Positions 8,922 through 17,688 of a stretch of DNA of 64,000 nt are shown piece after piece. Each line of letters opens with the position of its first letter. Positions within the stretch are counted from its first letter, which is position 1. This DNA comes from JBEICQ01 sp046297395. Lineage in GTDB: Bacteria; Bacteroidota; Bacteroidia; UBA4408. The position numbers were made by a program, and so were the translations under genes. The stretch is from assembly GCA_046297395.1 (NCBI GenBank), contig JBKCNM010000105.1, positions 22,360 through 86,359 on the forward strand. The letters run 5' to 3'. The notes below the pieces were generated by a model, which saw only the letters and a program-made list of their open reading frames with translations, did no database searches and was not told the DNA's origin.

Positions 8922-9950
8922 CTACCTGCCCCGTGAAATAAAATCGTTCAACTGAGAAATAGAACTCTCCAATTGAAAAGCATCATTCACCTTAAAGTAG
9001 TTGCCTCTGTCGTAAGTATATGTATAGGCAAATTTGGCAAGCTCCAAGCGGCTCTGCTCAAATGTAAACAACAGCATCAGTTCCCTTACCTGAGAGGCAA
9101 ACAGACACCTCGCCTGCAAAATCTGTTTGGCAATAACGAGCTTGGACTGTTCAAAGCTTTTTGATTGAATACTGCCTTTCATGGACTCAAGTTCTGAAGG
9201 TGATACAGGGGTGTTGCAACCTATCGGCCCGGTGTATCCCGGCAAGGCCTGAGGCATGGTTTGAACGGGTACCGGAGGTGCTTGCTGCACAATCACCACG
9301 GGAGGCTGAGGTACCACAGGCTGTGTGCTGAAACCATTGCTGTAGGTAGTAGTTGTGGTGGTAGTTGTGGTGGTGAGACCTCCCTGCATGTTCGTTGTTT
9401 GTTGTGTTACTGTTCCGGGAGGATTTGCCATAAACGGATCATTGGCAGTGATATTCATGTTTAGCCCGTTTGAAGAAAAAGACAAATCCATAAAATCAGG
9501 ACCCCAATCATCCTCTGTAATTGTGGTAGTGGTAACTTGTTGCATGGGTAGAGGGGATTGGTGATAAACAATCACCTGTTGGTTCGGCATGGTTTGCGAC
9601 TGAAAGGAAGGACCATAAGGAAGCGCTCCCATGGAAAAAATATCAAAAGCATTCATCACACCCGGTCCTACAAGAAATCGATTTTCTGATGCCGGCTGAA
9701 GGGAAATCAACCGGTCTACATGCCCCATTCTAGTGTCTTCAAATAAAATTCGGCAGCGGTATGTCTGTGGAGCCAATTGATCTATCCTCAAATAGGTTTG
9801 TGGCGTCTGATTTTGGATGATTCCATTGAGTAAGACATACATACGGTTTCCTGATTCGGTGTAGAACATTGCGCTCGATAGTTGTGCTTTGCTTGCCTGT
9901 GCAAGGAATAAAAAAGCAAAGAGTACATATGAAGTTGATTTTCTCATCAT
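8922..9950 (-). CDS. secreted DUF4476-domain protein with poly-Thr linker
   Basis: A 342-residue protein with a signal peptide (MRKSTSYVLFAFLFLAQASKAQ; the second Met at 9947 is equally good). The last 90 residues match the DUF4476 pattern of Bacteroidota: alternating helices with IAKQILQARCLFASQVRELM and FTFEQSRLELAKFAYTYTYD, the part that usually senses nothing known. Between the N-terminal beta region and this domain lies a Pro/Gln/Thr-rich linker including ten consecutive Thr. Function is unknown for the family. A single gene, divergent from a glycosyltransferase. Confidence 0.8.
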   Translation of the reverse strand: MMRKSTSYVLFAFLFLAQASKAQLSSAMFYTESGNRMYVLLNGIIQNQTPQTYLRIDQLAPQTYRCRILFEDTRMGHVDRLISLQPASENRFLVGPGVMNAFDIFSMGALPYGPSFQSQTMPNQQVIVYHQSPLPMQQVTTTTITEDDWGPDFMDLSFSSNGLNMNITANDPFMANPPGTVTQQTTNMQGGLTTTTTTTTTTYSNGFSTQPVVPQPPVVIVQQAPPVPVQTMPQALPGYTGPIGCNTPVSPSELESMKGSIQSKSFEQSKLVIAKQILQARCLFASQVRELMLLFTFEQSRLELAKFAYTYTYDRGNYFKVNDAFQLESSISQLNDFISRGR

Positions 9951-10179
9951 TCTGCCAAATTACAAAAGATATTTTAAAAGGTATTCAATTGCATCAGGCT
10001 GTATGTCATGGGTGGATCATCAGGGATAAACGATTGATTCAGAGAAATCCGTGACCATTTGTGAGGCCGGGCCTTTTGAATAAAGAAATTTATTTTTGAA
10101 AGGTCTAATGAATCAGGTATTGAGGATGAGCGAATGGAAAGTAGTGTGAATTTTACATAAACGGGTATTTTTCAATTTT

Positions 10180-10187
10180 TATCTTTG
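10180..10187 (+). promoter_or_regulatory. -7 promoter element (TATCTTTG) before the GT4 gene
   Basis: Exact TAnnTTTG match ending 7 bases before the GTG start at 10195, so the transcript would have little or no leader. The 244-base gap behind it (9951-10194) otherwise shows nothing recognisable. Confidence 0.55.
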
Positions 10188-10194
10188 CCGAAGC

Positions 10195-11259
10195 GTGAAA
10201 GTACTTCTGCTTTTTCCTTATCCGCTAGGGCGTGCTGCAAGTCAGCGGTTCAGGTTTGAACAATACCTGGATCAGATGAGGACAAAGGGTATACAGATCA
10301 ATACCCAGGCATTTCTTCACGAACATGCATGGGTGCTTCTCTATGCAAGGGGAAAGCTCCTCCAAAAAGTATATCATTTTATCCTGGGCTTTGTCAGACG
10401 CTTCTTCCTTCTTTTCAGCATGAGAGAGTATGATTATGTTTTTATCCATCGGGAAGCCGCCCCTTTGGGTCCTCCATTTTTTGAATGGGTGATTGGACGG
10501 GTGCTGAAGAAAAAAATTATTTACGATTTTGACGATGCCATCTGGCTTCCTAATGCCTCAGACAGCAATCGTTTTTTTGCCTTTTTAAAGTTTCATGGAA
10601 ATGTAAAACGCATCTGTAAATGGAGTTACAAAATTTCCTGTGGCAATCAATATCTCTGCAACTATGCTCTGCAATACAATGCATCTGTGATTTACAATCC
10701 CACCACCATCGACACCATCAATCTTCACAACCGGGTAGTAGATACACGCAAGCAAAAGCCCACCATTGGGTGGACAGGCTCGCACTCAACAAACCGCTAT
10801 TTACAGGATATGATTCCCGTGATTGCTGAATTGGAGAAGGAGTTTGATTTTGATTTTCTGGTGATCAGCGATGTCTCTCCGGAACTTCCGCTTCGTTCAT
10901 TCAAATTCAAAAAATGGAGCAAGGAAACCGAGATTGACGATTTAATGCAGATGACTATTGGCATCATGCCACTGGCAGAAGACCAATGGGCAGCTGGAAA
11001 ATGCGGCTTTAAGGCACTTCAGTATATGTCGCTGGGTATTCCCGCACTGGTTTCTCCGGTTGGCGTCAATACAAAAATTGTTGATCACGGAATCAACGGC
11101 TATATATGCAACACAAGAGCAGAATGGATTGAGTCCCTTCGACAACTACTTGGGAATCCGGATACCTTGTCGCTCATGTCTGCCAATACCAGAAAAAAAA
11201 TAGAATCTTCCTATTCGGTAACTTCCAATAAAGCTAACTTTATCGCCCTGTTCACCTGA
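10195..11259 (+). CDS. glycosyltransferase, GT4-like
   Basis: A 354-residue protein beginning at GTG (MKVLLLFPYPLGRAASQRFRF). The N-terminal nucleotide-fold half is followed by a GT-B C-terminal half with GWTGSHSTNRYLQDM, LMQMTIGIMPLAEDQWAAGK and a final CGFKALQYMSLGIPALVSPVG, the E/K-x7-E donor-binding region seen in family 4 enzymes. It transfers a sugar to an unknown glycan or lipid acceptor. GTG is chosen because the -7 element lies just upstream and no ATG fits. It ends 2 bases before gcvT. Confidence 0.82.
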   Translation: MKVLLLFPYPLGRAASQRFRFEQYLDQMRTKGIQINTQAFLHEHAWVLLYARGKLLQKVYHFILGFVRRFFLLFSMREYDYVFIHREAAPLGPPFFEWVIGRVLKKKIIYDFDDAIWLPNASDSNRFFAFLKFHGNVKRICKWSYKISCGNQYLCNYALQYNASVIYNPTTIDTINLHNRVVDTRKQKPTIGWTGSHSTNRYLQDMIPVIAELEKEFDFDFLVISDVSPELPLRSFKFKKWSKETEIDDLMQMTIGIMPLAEDQWAAGKCGFKALQYMSLGIPALVSPVGVNTKIVDHGINGYICNTRAEWIESLRQLLGNPDTLSLMSANTRKKIESSYSVTSNKANFIALFT

Positions 11260-11261
11260 CA

Positions 11262-12341
11262 ATGAAAAAAACACCACTATACAACCAACACCTGCTATTG
11301 CAGGCCAAAATGGCTCCCTTTGCCGGTTACGAAATGCCCATTCAATATTCCGGAATCACCATTGAACATGAAGCGGTGAGGAACAGGGCAGGCATGTTTG
11401 ATGTTTCCCACATGGGAGAATTCATCATCCGTGGCAAAGATGCTTTGCAACTTGTTCAGCACATCACCAGCAACGATGCCTCTATGCTCTACAATGGCAA
11501 AGTGCAATACTCCTGTTTAACAAATGAACAAGGTGGCATCGTTGATGATTTACTGGTTTACAGACTGGACGATACCTCCTTCATGCTGGTAGTGAATGCT
11601 TCCAACATCGAAAAAGATTTTGCCCATATTGAAAAATACAAAACCAATCTTGATGTAGAGTTGCTGAACATCTCTGATCAAACCGCGCTGCTTGCTGTTC
11701 AAGGTCCTCGCGCAGGTGAAATTTTACAAAGTCTCACTGAAACCCCGCTGGCAGAGATGGAATACTACACTTTTACCAAAGGATGGATGGGCGGATTCGG
11801 CAATGTGTTGATTTCTGCCACCGGATATACAGGCGCTGGAGGATTTGAGTTATATATCAGAAACGAAGATGCTTCTGCCTTATGGGATCAAATTATGAAA
11901 GCCGGAGAACCCTTCGGACTTTTGCCCGCCGGTTTGGGTGCAAGGGATACCCTAAGACTGGAAAAAGGATTTTGTCTGTATGGAAATGAAATCAATGACC
12001 AAACGCTTACCCTCGAAGCAGGCTTAGGCTGGATTACCAAGTTCAGCAAATCATTTGTAGGAGACCAAGCCCTTAAAAGTGCCAAATCCAATGGACTACG
12101 GAGAAAGTTGGTAGGATTTGAAATGACTGAAAAAGGGATTGCCAGACATGGCTACCCTGTAAGCAACAAGGAGGGTAAAATCATTGGAGAAGTAACCTCC
12201 GGAACCCAATCTCCAAGCCTGAAAAAATCCATCGGTCTGGCATATGTTGAGACCCCTTACGCGAGCCTTGGTTCAGATATTTACATCATCATCAGGGAAA
12301 AACCCACACAAGCCAGCGTTTGTAAGGTTCCTTTCCTCTGA
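11262..12341 (+). CDS. gcvT: aminomethyltransferase, glycine cleavage T protein
   Basis: GcvT moves the methylene unit from aminomethylated H protein to tetrahydrofolate, releasing ammonia, in the glycine cleavage system. The 359 residues cover the full family length. Visible landmarks are MAPFAGYEMPIQY, GMFDVSHMGE (folate-site region), TGYTGAGGFELY and GLGARDTLRLEKGFCLYGNE. gcvH and gcvP are not in the window. The start ATG sits 2 bases after the upstream glycosyltransferase stop. No glycine riboswitch is visible. Confidence 0.95.
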   Translation: MKKTPLYNQHLLLQAKMAPFAGYEMPIQYSGITIEHEAVRNRAGMFDVSHMGEFIIRGKDALQLVQHITSNDASMLYNGKVQYSCLTNEQGGIVDDLLVYRLDDTSFMLVVNASNIEKDFAHIEKYKTNLDVELLNISDQTALLAVQGPRAGEILQSLTETPLAEMEYYTFTKGWMGGFGNVLISATGYTGAGGFELYIRNEDASALWDQIMKAGEPFGLLPAGLGARDTLRLEKGFCLYGNEINDQTLTLEAGLGWITKFSKSFVGDQALKSAKSNGLRRKLVGFEMTEKGIARHGYPVSNKEGKIIGEVTSGTQSPSLKKSIGLAYVETPYASLGSDIYIIIREKPTQASVCKVPFL

Positions 12342-12421
12342 TAAAAAAACTTCTATCATGGTTTAGACCAAGTAGATAAATATATCGGTCAAAATTAATT
12401 TTTTACATATGAACTAACAAT

Positions 12422-12429
12422 TATCTTTG
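12422..12429 (+). promoter_or_regulatory. -7 promoter element (TATCTTTG) for the response regulator
   Basis: Exact TAnnTTTG match 30 bases upstream of the ATG at 12460, inside the 118-base gcvT downstream gap. Confidence 0.5.
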
Positions 12430-12459
12430 ACGAGCGATTATTGAAAAAAAGCTTCTTTT

Positions 12460-12867
12460 ATGCAAGGAAAACCTACGGTGATGTTGATTGATGACAATGA
12501 TGTAGATAACTTTATCAACAGAAGAATTATTGAAAATCAGCAGTTTTCAGACAGAATCTATGTGCACACCAGCTCAAAAAGCGCCCTTGAATTCCTTAAA
12601 AACTTTGAACAACTGCCGGACTTTCCGGAATACCTGATTCCATCTATTCTCTTTTTAGATATCAGTATGCCTGTCATGGACGGGTATGCTTTTATGGCTG
12701 AATTTGCCAAGATCAATCCCGCTTTCCGTTCAAAAATCAGGGTAATCGTGCTCACATCCTCTACCAATTCGTCAGAGAAAGAAAACTTCATGAAAATTGA
12801 AGGGGTTAGCGATTACTTCAACAAGCCTCTTACAGTTGAGCATTTGAATCAACTGAGAGAGATGTAA
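12460..12867 (+). CDS. single-domain response regulator (REC only)
   Basis: A 135-residue receiver domain with no output domain. Acidic pocket residues lie at MLIDDNDVD (about residues 8-16), the phospho-acceptor is Asp67 in LFLDISMP, the switch Thr is in VIVLTSS, and the conserved Lys is in FNKPL. Such proteins act as phosphorelay shuttles or by protein-protein contact. No kinase gene is adjacent, so the partner is unknown; the two kinases in the window (4.3 and 61.9 kb) are only possibilities. Confidence 0.9.
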   Translation: MQGKPTVMLIDDNDVDNFINRRIIENQQFSDRIYVHTSSKSALEFLKNFEQLPDFPEYLIPSILFLDISMPVMDGYAFMAEFAKINPAFRSKIRVIVLTSSTNSSEKENFMKIEGVSDYFNKPLTVEHLNQLREM

Positions 12868-12943
12868 AAGAACAGACAATATGTCATTATTTAACCCGCT
12901 GGCACAGGGCTTGCTATTGGGCTGGCAAATCAATTAATCAAAT

Positions 12944-14758
12944 ATGAAATCCGGTACCATACATGTTCAGACTGAGAACATTTTCCCAATCATCAAAAAA
13001 TTCCTCTATTCCGACCACGAAATCTTTCTTAGAGAGTTGGTTTCAAATGCAGTTGATGCATGTCAGAAATTAAAAGCACTTCGCTCCCTGGGAGAAGCCC
13101 CCGGTAGTGAGGATGCTTTTCGGGTGGATATAAGCCTAAGTAAAGAAAACAAAACGCTTACCATCTCCGACAATGGAATTGGAATGACAGAAGCTGAGAT
13201 TGAAAAGTACATCAACCAGATTGCATTCTCGGGAGCAGAAGAATTTGTAAACAAATACAAAGACAAAACTGATGCCGCCGGAATTATTGGACATTTCGGC
13301 TTGGGTTTTTATTCTGCATTCATGGTTGCAGGCAAAGTAGAGATACTTACCCGTTCCTTCAAGAGTGATGCCGAAGCGGTGGAATGGTCATGTTTGGGAA
13401 ACCCCGATGTACAAATGGGACCCGGAAAAAGAGAAAAACACGGAACGGATGTGGTTCTTCATATTTCCGATGACTCTGCAGAGTTCTTGGAAAAAGAACG
13501 CATCTCCACCATGCTCAAGAAGTATTGTAAATTCCTTCCGGTAGCCATCCATTTTGAGGATGAACAAATCAACAACACATCCCCTGCATGGGTAAAAAAA
13601 CCATCAGCGCTGAATGATGATGATTATAAAAATTTCTACAGAGAGCTCTATCCTATGGGATTTGATGATCCTCTGTTTCATATCCATCTCAATGTAGACT
13701 ACCCTTTCAACCTAACAGGCATTCTGTATTTCCCCAAGATTAAAAACAACCTGGAGGTGCAAAAAGACAAAATTCAATTGTATTGTAACCAGGTTTTTGT
13801 AACAGATTCCGTAGAAAATATTGTCCCCGAATTTCTGACACTTCTCAAGGGTGTTATCGATTCACCCGATATTCCTCTAAATGTTTCCAGAAGTTACCTG
13901 CAGGGTGATCCTAATGTAAAAAAGATCTCCAACCACATCACAAAAAAAGTGGCAGATAAGTTGGATGAGCTCTTCAAAAATTCAAGAGAAGAATATGAAG
14001 CCAAGTGGAACGATATCTCGGTGTTTATCAAGTATGGAATGATTTCCGAGGATAAGTTTTACGAAAAAGCAGAACACTTTTTCCTTTACAAAACAGCTTC
14101 CGGAAAATTCCTTACCCACGAGGAGCTCAATAATCAGTGGGGATTGCAGCATACAAACAAATCAGGTAAAAAAGTTTTTCTGTACAGCAATGATGCCGAT
14201 GCCCAGCATGTTTTTATTGAAAATGCAAAAGGCAAAGGGTATGAAGTATTGTTGATGGATGGACCGTTTGATGCGCATTTTATCAATTTCATTGAAGGAA
14301 AGCATACCGATTTACAATTCGCCAGAGTAGACTCCGACAGCATTGAAAAACTGATAGAAAAAGACGAGCAAATTCCAAGCAAGTTAAATGAGGAAGAACA
14401 AAAGGAATTGAAAGAACTGATACAAAAATCAATCCCCGCTGAAAAATATACCGTTCTCATTGAAAGTCTTTCCGAAACAGATCAGCCGGTGATGGTTACT
14501 CAGCCGGAATTCATGAGAAGAATGAAAGAAATGAATCGCTTTGGAGGAGGAATGTCCTTTATGGGACAGATGCCCGAAATGTATAACCTGGTGGTGAATG
14601 CAAACCATCCGCTGGCAGATAAAATCTTGCGTGAAAAAAATGAGGAAAAACAACAAGACATGGTGCGCCAGGCAACAGATCTTGCCTTGCTCTCTCAAAA
14701 TCTGCTTAAGGGAGAGGAGTTGTCTTCATTTATCAAACGAAGTCTCGGGATGATGTAA
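12944..14758 (+). CDS. htpG: HSP90-family chaperone HtpG
   Basis: ATP-dependent cytosolic chaperone. The 604 residues contain the N-terminal GHKL ATPase with NAVDACQKLK, DNGIGMTEAEIEKYI and GHFGLGFYSAFMVA, then the middle domain with VSRSYLQGDPNVKKISNHI, then a C-terminal dimerisation region ending SSFIKRSLGMM. It is slightly shorter than E. coli HtpG (624), as usual in this phylum. It may be cotranscribed with the YdcF gene that begins 2 bases after its stop. Confidence 0.96.
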   Translation: MKSGTIHVQTENIFPIIKKFLYSDHEIFLRELVSNAVDACQKLKALRSLGEAPGSEDAFRVDISLSKENKTLTISDNGIGMTEAEIEKYINQIAFSGAEEFVNKYKDKTDAAGIIGHFGLGFYSAFMVAGKVEILTRSFKSDAEAVEWSCLGNPDVQMGPGKREKHGTDVVLHISDDSAEFLEKERISTMLKKYCKFLPVAIHFEDEQINNTSPAWVKKPSALNDDDYKNFYRELYPMGFDDPLFHIHLNVDYPFNLTGILYFPKIKNNLEVQKDKIQLYCNQVFVTDSVENIVPEFLTLLKGVIDSPDIPLNVSRSYLQGDPNVKKISNHITKKVADKLDELFKNSREEYEAKWNDISVFIKYGMISEDKFYEKAEHFFLYKTASGKFLTHEELNNQWGLQHTNKSGKKVFLYSNDADAQHVFIENAKGKGYEVLLMDGPFDAHFINFIEGKHTDLQFARVDSDSIEKLIEKDEQIPSKLNEEEQKELKELIQKSIPAEKYTVLIESLSETDQPVMVTQPEFMRRMKEMNRFGGGMSFMGQMPEMYNLVVNANHPLADKILREKNEEKQQDMVRQATDLALLSQNLLKGEELSSFIKRSLGMM

Positions 14759-14760
14759 GC

Positions 14761-15528
14761 ATGTTTTTTATTGTCTCCAAACTCACCTATTTTATCTTCA
14801 GCCCCTATTTCTGGTTGACGCTCTATCTTCTTTTTATCCTCATTCGATTCAGGAAGATAGAGGCCATTAAACATCTGTGGATACTTTTTTTCCTGCTCAT
14901 GATTTTTGGGAATCGTTTTATTGTTAACCGGGTTTTCCGTTGGTACGAAACACCGCCGGTTGCAGATACAGGAATTAAAAAAACAGATGTAGCGGTGGTT
15001 CTTGGTGGATTCAGTTATTATGATTTTACCCTTAAACGCATCCATTTCAACAGGAGTGCCGATCGTGTGTTTCATGCGGTGAGATTATATAAAAAGGGAC
15101 TCGTAAGAAAAATATTGCTTTCAGGTGGAAGCGGAAGTCTTAAAAAGCCATACGAAAGAGAGGCACCATTGATAGCCGCTTACCTTGTTGAGATTGGTAT
15201 TCATCCAGAAGACCTGATTCTTGATACAATTTCCAGAAATACCCATGAAAATGCAGTTGAATGTGCCAGATTGCTTCGCCTACATGGATATGATCAATCG
15301 CCCCAGCTGCTGCTCAGCTCCGGTTATCACTTACCCAGAGCACTGGCATGTTTCAAAAAACAACAAATAGCCGTTATCCCTTATTCCGTTGATGGACAGG
15401 GAGGGGATCAACAAAAACTTTATCCCGACGATTTAATTCTCCCCAGTTCCTCCATGTTTGAACTTTGGGATATTATCATCCATGAATGGTTTGGTTTTTT
15501 GATGTATAAGATCAGTGGGAAATGTTAA
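14761..15528 (+). CDS. YdcF/DUF218 family membrane protein
   Basis: A 255-residue protein with two N-terminal membrane segments (about residues 1-60) followed by a DUF218 domain: VAVVLGG, DRVFHAVRLYKKGLVRKILLSG, SRNTHENAVECARLL and LLLSSGYHLPRAL. The domain's Asp/His/Asn residues are kept. Members include SanA and ElyC, which act in envelope maintenance and undecaprenyl-phosphate metabolism; the exact reaction is unsettled. It starts 2 bases after htpG. Confidence 0.85.
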   Translation: MFFIVSKLTYFIFSPYFWLTLYLLFILIRFRKIEAIKHLWILFFLLMIFGNRFIVNRVFRWYETPPVADTGIKKTDVAVVLGGFSYYDFTLKRIHFNRSADRVFHAVRLYKKGLVRKILLSGGSGSLKKPYEREAPLIAAYLVEIGIHPEDLILDTISRNTHENAVECARLLRLHGYDQSPQLLLSSGYHLPRALACFKKQQIAVIPYSVDGQGGDQQKLYPDDLILPSSSMFELWDIIIHEWFGFLMYKISGKC

Positions 15529-15670
15529 TCAATAATAGTTTCCCTTTTGATTCCTGATACCTTTCATTGAAACCCAAAGGAGATGCTCAGGCGTATAAGA
15601 AATATCAATCGAAAGGAGGTAATTTGGAAAAATTTAAACAACATGTCTAAACAGCATTGATTTGAAACAG

Positions 15671-15698
15671 AGAGGCCGGGCAAAACAACCCGGCTTCT
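15671..15698 (+). terminator. stem-loop after the YdcF gene
   Basis: GCCGGG at 15675-15680 pairs with CCCGGC at 15689-15694 and the stem extends outward by four more pairs (one G-U), with an 8-base loop and a T-rich tail. The rest of the 216-base gap from 15529 holds the efp promoter and nothing else recognised. Confidence 0.55.
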
Positions 15699-15699
15699 C

Positions 15700-15729
15700 T
15701 TGTTTATTTAAGGGCTTGCGTTATTTTTG
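15700..15729 (+). promoter_or_regulatory. efp promoter (TTG-N19-TATTTTTG)
   Basis: TTG at 15700-15702 and TATTTTTG at 15722-15729 are 19 bases apart, matching both halves of the Bacteroidota housekeeping promoter. The efp ATG follows 15 bases later. Confidence 0.65.
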
Positions 15730-15744
15730 CAGGCAAATTAAATC

Positions 15745-16305
15745 ATGGCAACAACACAGGACATTGGTGTAGGCACCGTTCTCAGATTCAATGGTGAACT
15801 GGTTCAGGTTATTGAATATCAGCACCGGACACCCGGAAACTTGAGGGCTTTCTACCAGGCAAAAATGCGCAATCTAAAAACCGGAAAGTTGGTGGAAAAC
15901 CGTTTCCGTTCTGGAGAAGAAGTTGAGGTAGCCCGCGTGGAATACCGCATGCTTCAATACATTTATATGGATGGCGATTTTATTGTTTGTATGGACAATG
16001 AAACCTACGAGCAAATATTAGTCCCTGCCTTTATGTTCGGAGATGGTGCCAAATTTCTCAAAGAGGGTATGGAGGTAAAAATTGCTTTTGAAAACGATGA
16101 GCCCATCCTTGCAGAAGCTCCCACATTTGTAACCCTTGAAATAACCTATACCGAACCGGGCATCAAAGGCGATACAGCCACCAATACCCTAAAGGCAGCT
16201 ACCGTTGAGACAGGAGCAACTGTCATGGTTCCGCTGTTTGTAAACCAAGGAGAGAAAATCAAAATCGACACACGCACCTATGCTTATGTTGAGCGTGTGA
16301 AATAA
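15745..16305 (+). CDS. efp: elongation factor P
   Basis: EF-P binds stalled ribosomes and relieves stalling at polyproline. The 186 residues have the normal KOW-like, central and C-terminal OB domains; TFVTLEITYTEPGIKGDT and IKIDTRTYAYVERVK are family hallmarks. The tip of the first-domain loop reads HRTPGNLRAF, so Asn32 stands where E. coli has its modified Lys34 and Pseudomonas its rhamnosylated Arg32. No modification enzyme gene is nearby. Flanked by its own promoter and a strong terminator, it is a single-gene unit. Confidence 0.96.
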   Translation: MATTQDIGVGTVLRFNGELVQVIEYQHRTPGNLRAFYQAKMRNLKTGKLVENRFRSGEEVEVARVEYRMLQYIYMDGDFIVCMDNETYEQILVPAFMFGDGAKFLKEGMEVKIAFENDEPILAEAPTFVTLEITYTEPGIKGDTATNTLKAATVETGATVMVPLFVNQGEKIKIDTRTYAYVERVK

Positions 16306-16330
16306 AACACCATTCAAATATCAATTGTAA

Positions 16331-16352
16331 AAATCCCGGGACTTCGGGATTT
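16331..16352 (+). terminator. terminator between efp and the M43 protease gene
   Basis: AAATCCCG at 16331-16338 pairs with CGGGATTT at 16345-16352 around a 6-base loop, followed by T7 on the plus strand and preceded by A5 that gives T5 on the minus strand. It can serve both converging genes. Confidence 0.8.
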
Positions 16353-16355
16353 TTT

Positions 16356-17684
16356 TTATTCCCTCAGGAACTTGCTGAGAACAACAGCACCATCGACCTG
16401 AAGAAAATATAATCCGGGCTGCAGGTGACCGAGCGAAATTTGACCACTACTCGAAAGCCACTCTCTTCCCAGAAACTTGCCGCTGATATCAATCACATCA
16501 ACGAAGCGTGAGGTGGAAGGAATACCAACAAAACGAATGTTCCCGTCAGCGGATGGGTTGGGTAAAATTTTAATTCCTTGTGATGAGGTTCTCCAACGGG
16601 TACCATTGGTGATTTGTGCAAGATTTTGCCTGTAATCACTGCATACTGTCCTCATGATGCTCACCTGCCCCTTGGTAAAGGTGTTCTGGCAGGCTTCGGA
16701 GGAATAATCCATGTAGTTTTCAACCATATCCGGATAATCAACATCACCAGAGTCAAGACAGGTGTTTCTTGTCATGTCGCAATCGAAACTCGATTCATTG
16801 GAGGAGAGGGGTGTATCATCCACTCCGTCATCGGCAAGGCAGTCGTCATTGTCTCCCCAAATATGTCGTAAACCCAAGTAATGGCCCACCTCATGCACAA
16901 CCGTACGACCCAGCACCACACTGGTGTCTCCACCGACGATGAGCGGATTGGGGTTGTTGTCGGAAATGCACTGGTATTGGATAACCACACCATCAGTTAA
17001 ATCACCAATCGATCCGGAAGGCCAATTCGGAAGACCGGGAGGAGGAGTAGCATATCCCAGAAGAGATACACCCAATAGGGGAAGCGCCATGTTACAAACC
17101 CATATATTGAGGTATCTTGAGGTATCCCAGGGATCTATCCCTCCATCTGCTGAAGACTTTACCCTTTCTATTGCACTCAGGTCTCCCAAGAGCGATGTAA
17201 AATCAGCAAAACTCGTGCGATTGGTTGAAGTGCGGGTAATTCCTGTTGTAGCTTGCCCCTGAGGATTTATTGTGGCCAGATGAAAACGCACATTCGCATC
17301 ATTGGCGCTCAAGGGAGCAAATACCGGCCTCAGATTAACTGTGTCCGCATTGGTTCTTGTAAAATCACGGTTCAGGATGTCTATTTGTCTTTTAATAACT
17401 TCATCTGATAAATTCTGTTCCTGAGAATTATAAACAACATGAACCACAACCGGAATATCATATACATCCGTATTGGATATTTTCTGTGAGGCCTTGTTTG
17501 AGAGGGTGGCATAATGCGCGGCCATGGCATCCGCATAGCCGGGGTACCTCCGGTTGACCCAATCAATATAGGAGTGGCTCGCACAAGGATTAAACCCATC
17601 TGGCAGGCCTGCCGCCGAGGTTTTGAAAGCATCAGTACAGATAAAAAATAATGCAGCTGCAATCGAAAAAAACAACTTTTTCAT
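16356..17684 (-). CDS. secreted M43 zinc metalloprotease with T9SS sorting domain
   Basis: From the ATG at 17684 the protein has 442 residues with a signal peptide (MKKLFFSIAAALFFICTDAF). The catalytic motif HEVGHYLGLRH lies at about residues 264-274 and the Met-turn YMDYSSEAC further on, with the Cys-rich insert of the M43B (pappalysin/cytophagalysin) family between. The last 75 residues (ILPNPSADGNIRF to LYFLQVDG) form a type A T9SS sorting domain, so it should be exported through the outer membrane. Its start lies 5 bases past the upstream glycosyltransferase stop; an upstream ATG at 17717 would overlap that gene. Confidence 0.9.
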   Translation of the reverse strand: MKKLFFSIAAALFFICTDAFKTSAAGLPDGFNPCASHSYIDWVNRRYPGYADAMAAHYATLSNKASQKISNTDVYDIPVVVHVVYNSQEQNLSDEVIKRQIDILNRDFTRTNADTVNLRPVFAPLSANDANVRFHLATINPQGQATTGITRTSTNRTSFADFTSLLGDLSAIERVKSSADGGIDPWDTSRYLNIWVCNMALPLLGVSLLGYATPPPGLPNWPSGSIGDLTDGVVIQYQCISDNNPNPLIVGGDTSVVLGRTVVHEVGHYLGLRHIWGDNDDCLADDGVDDTPLSSNESSFDCDMTRNTCLDSGDVDYPDMVENYMDYSSEACQNTFTKGQVSIMRTVCSDYRQNLAQITNGTRWRTSSQGIKILPNPSADGNIRFVGIPSTSRFVDVIDISGKFLGREWLSSSGQISLGHLQPGLYFLQVDGAVVLSKFLRE

Positions 17685-17688
17685 GATT

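Noticed and set aside
11200..11262. Glycine riboswitch ahead of gcvT
   Set aside because: Only 2 bases separate gcvT from the upstream gene and no aptamer-like structure is present.
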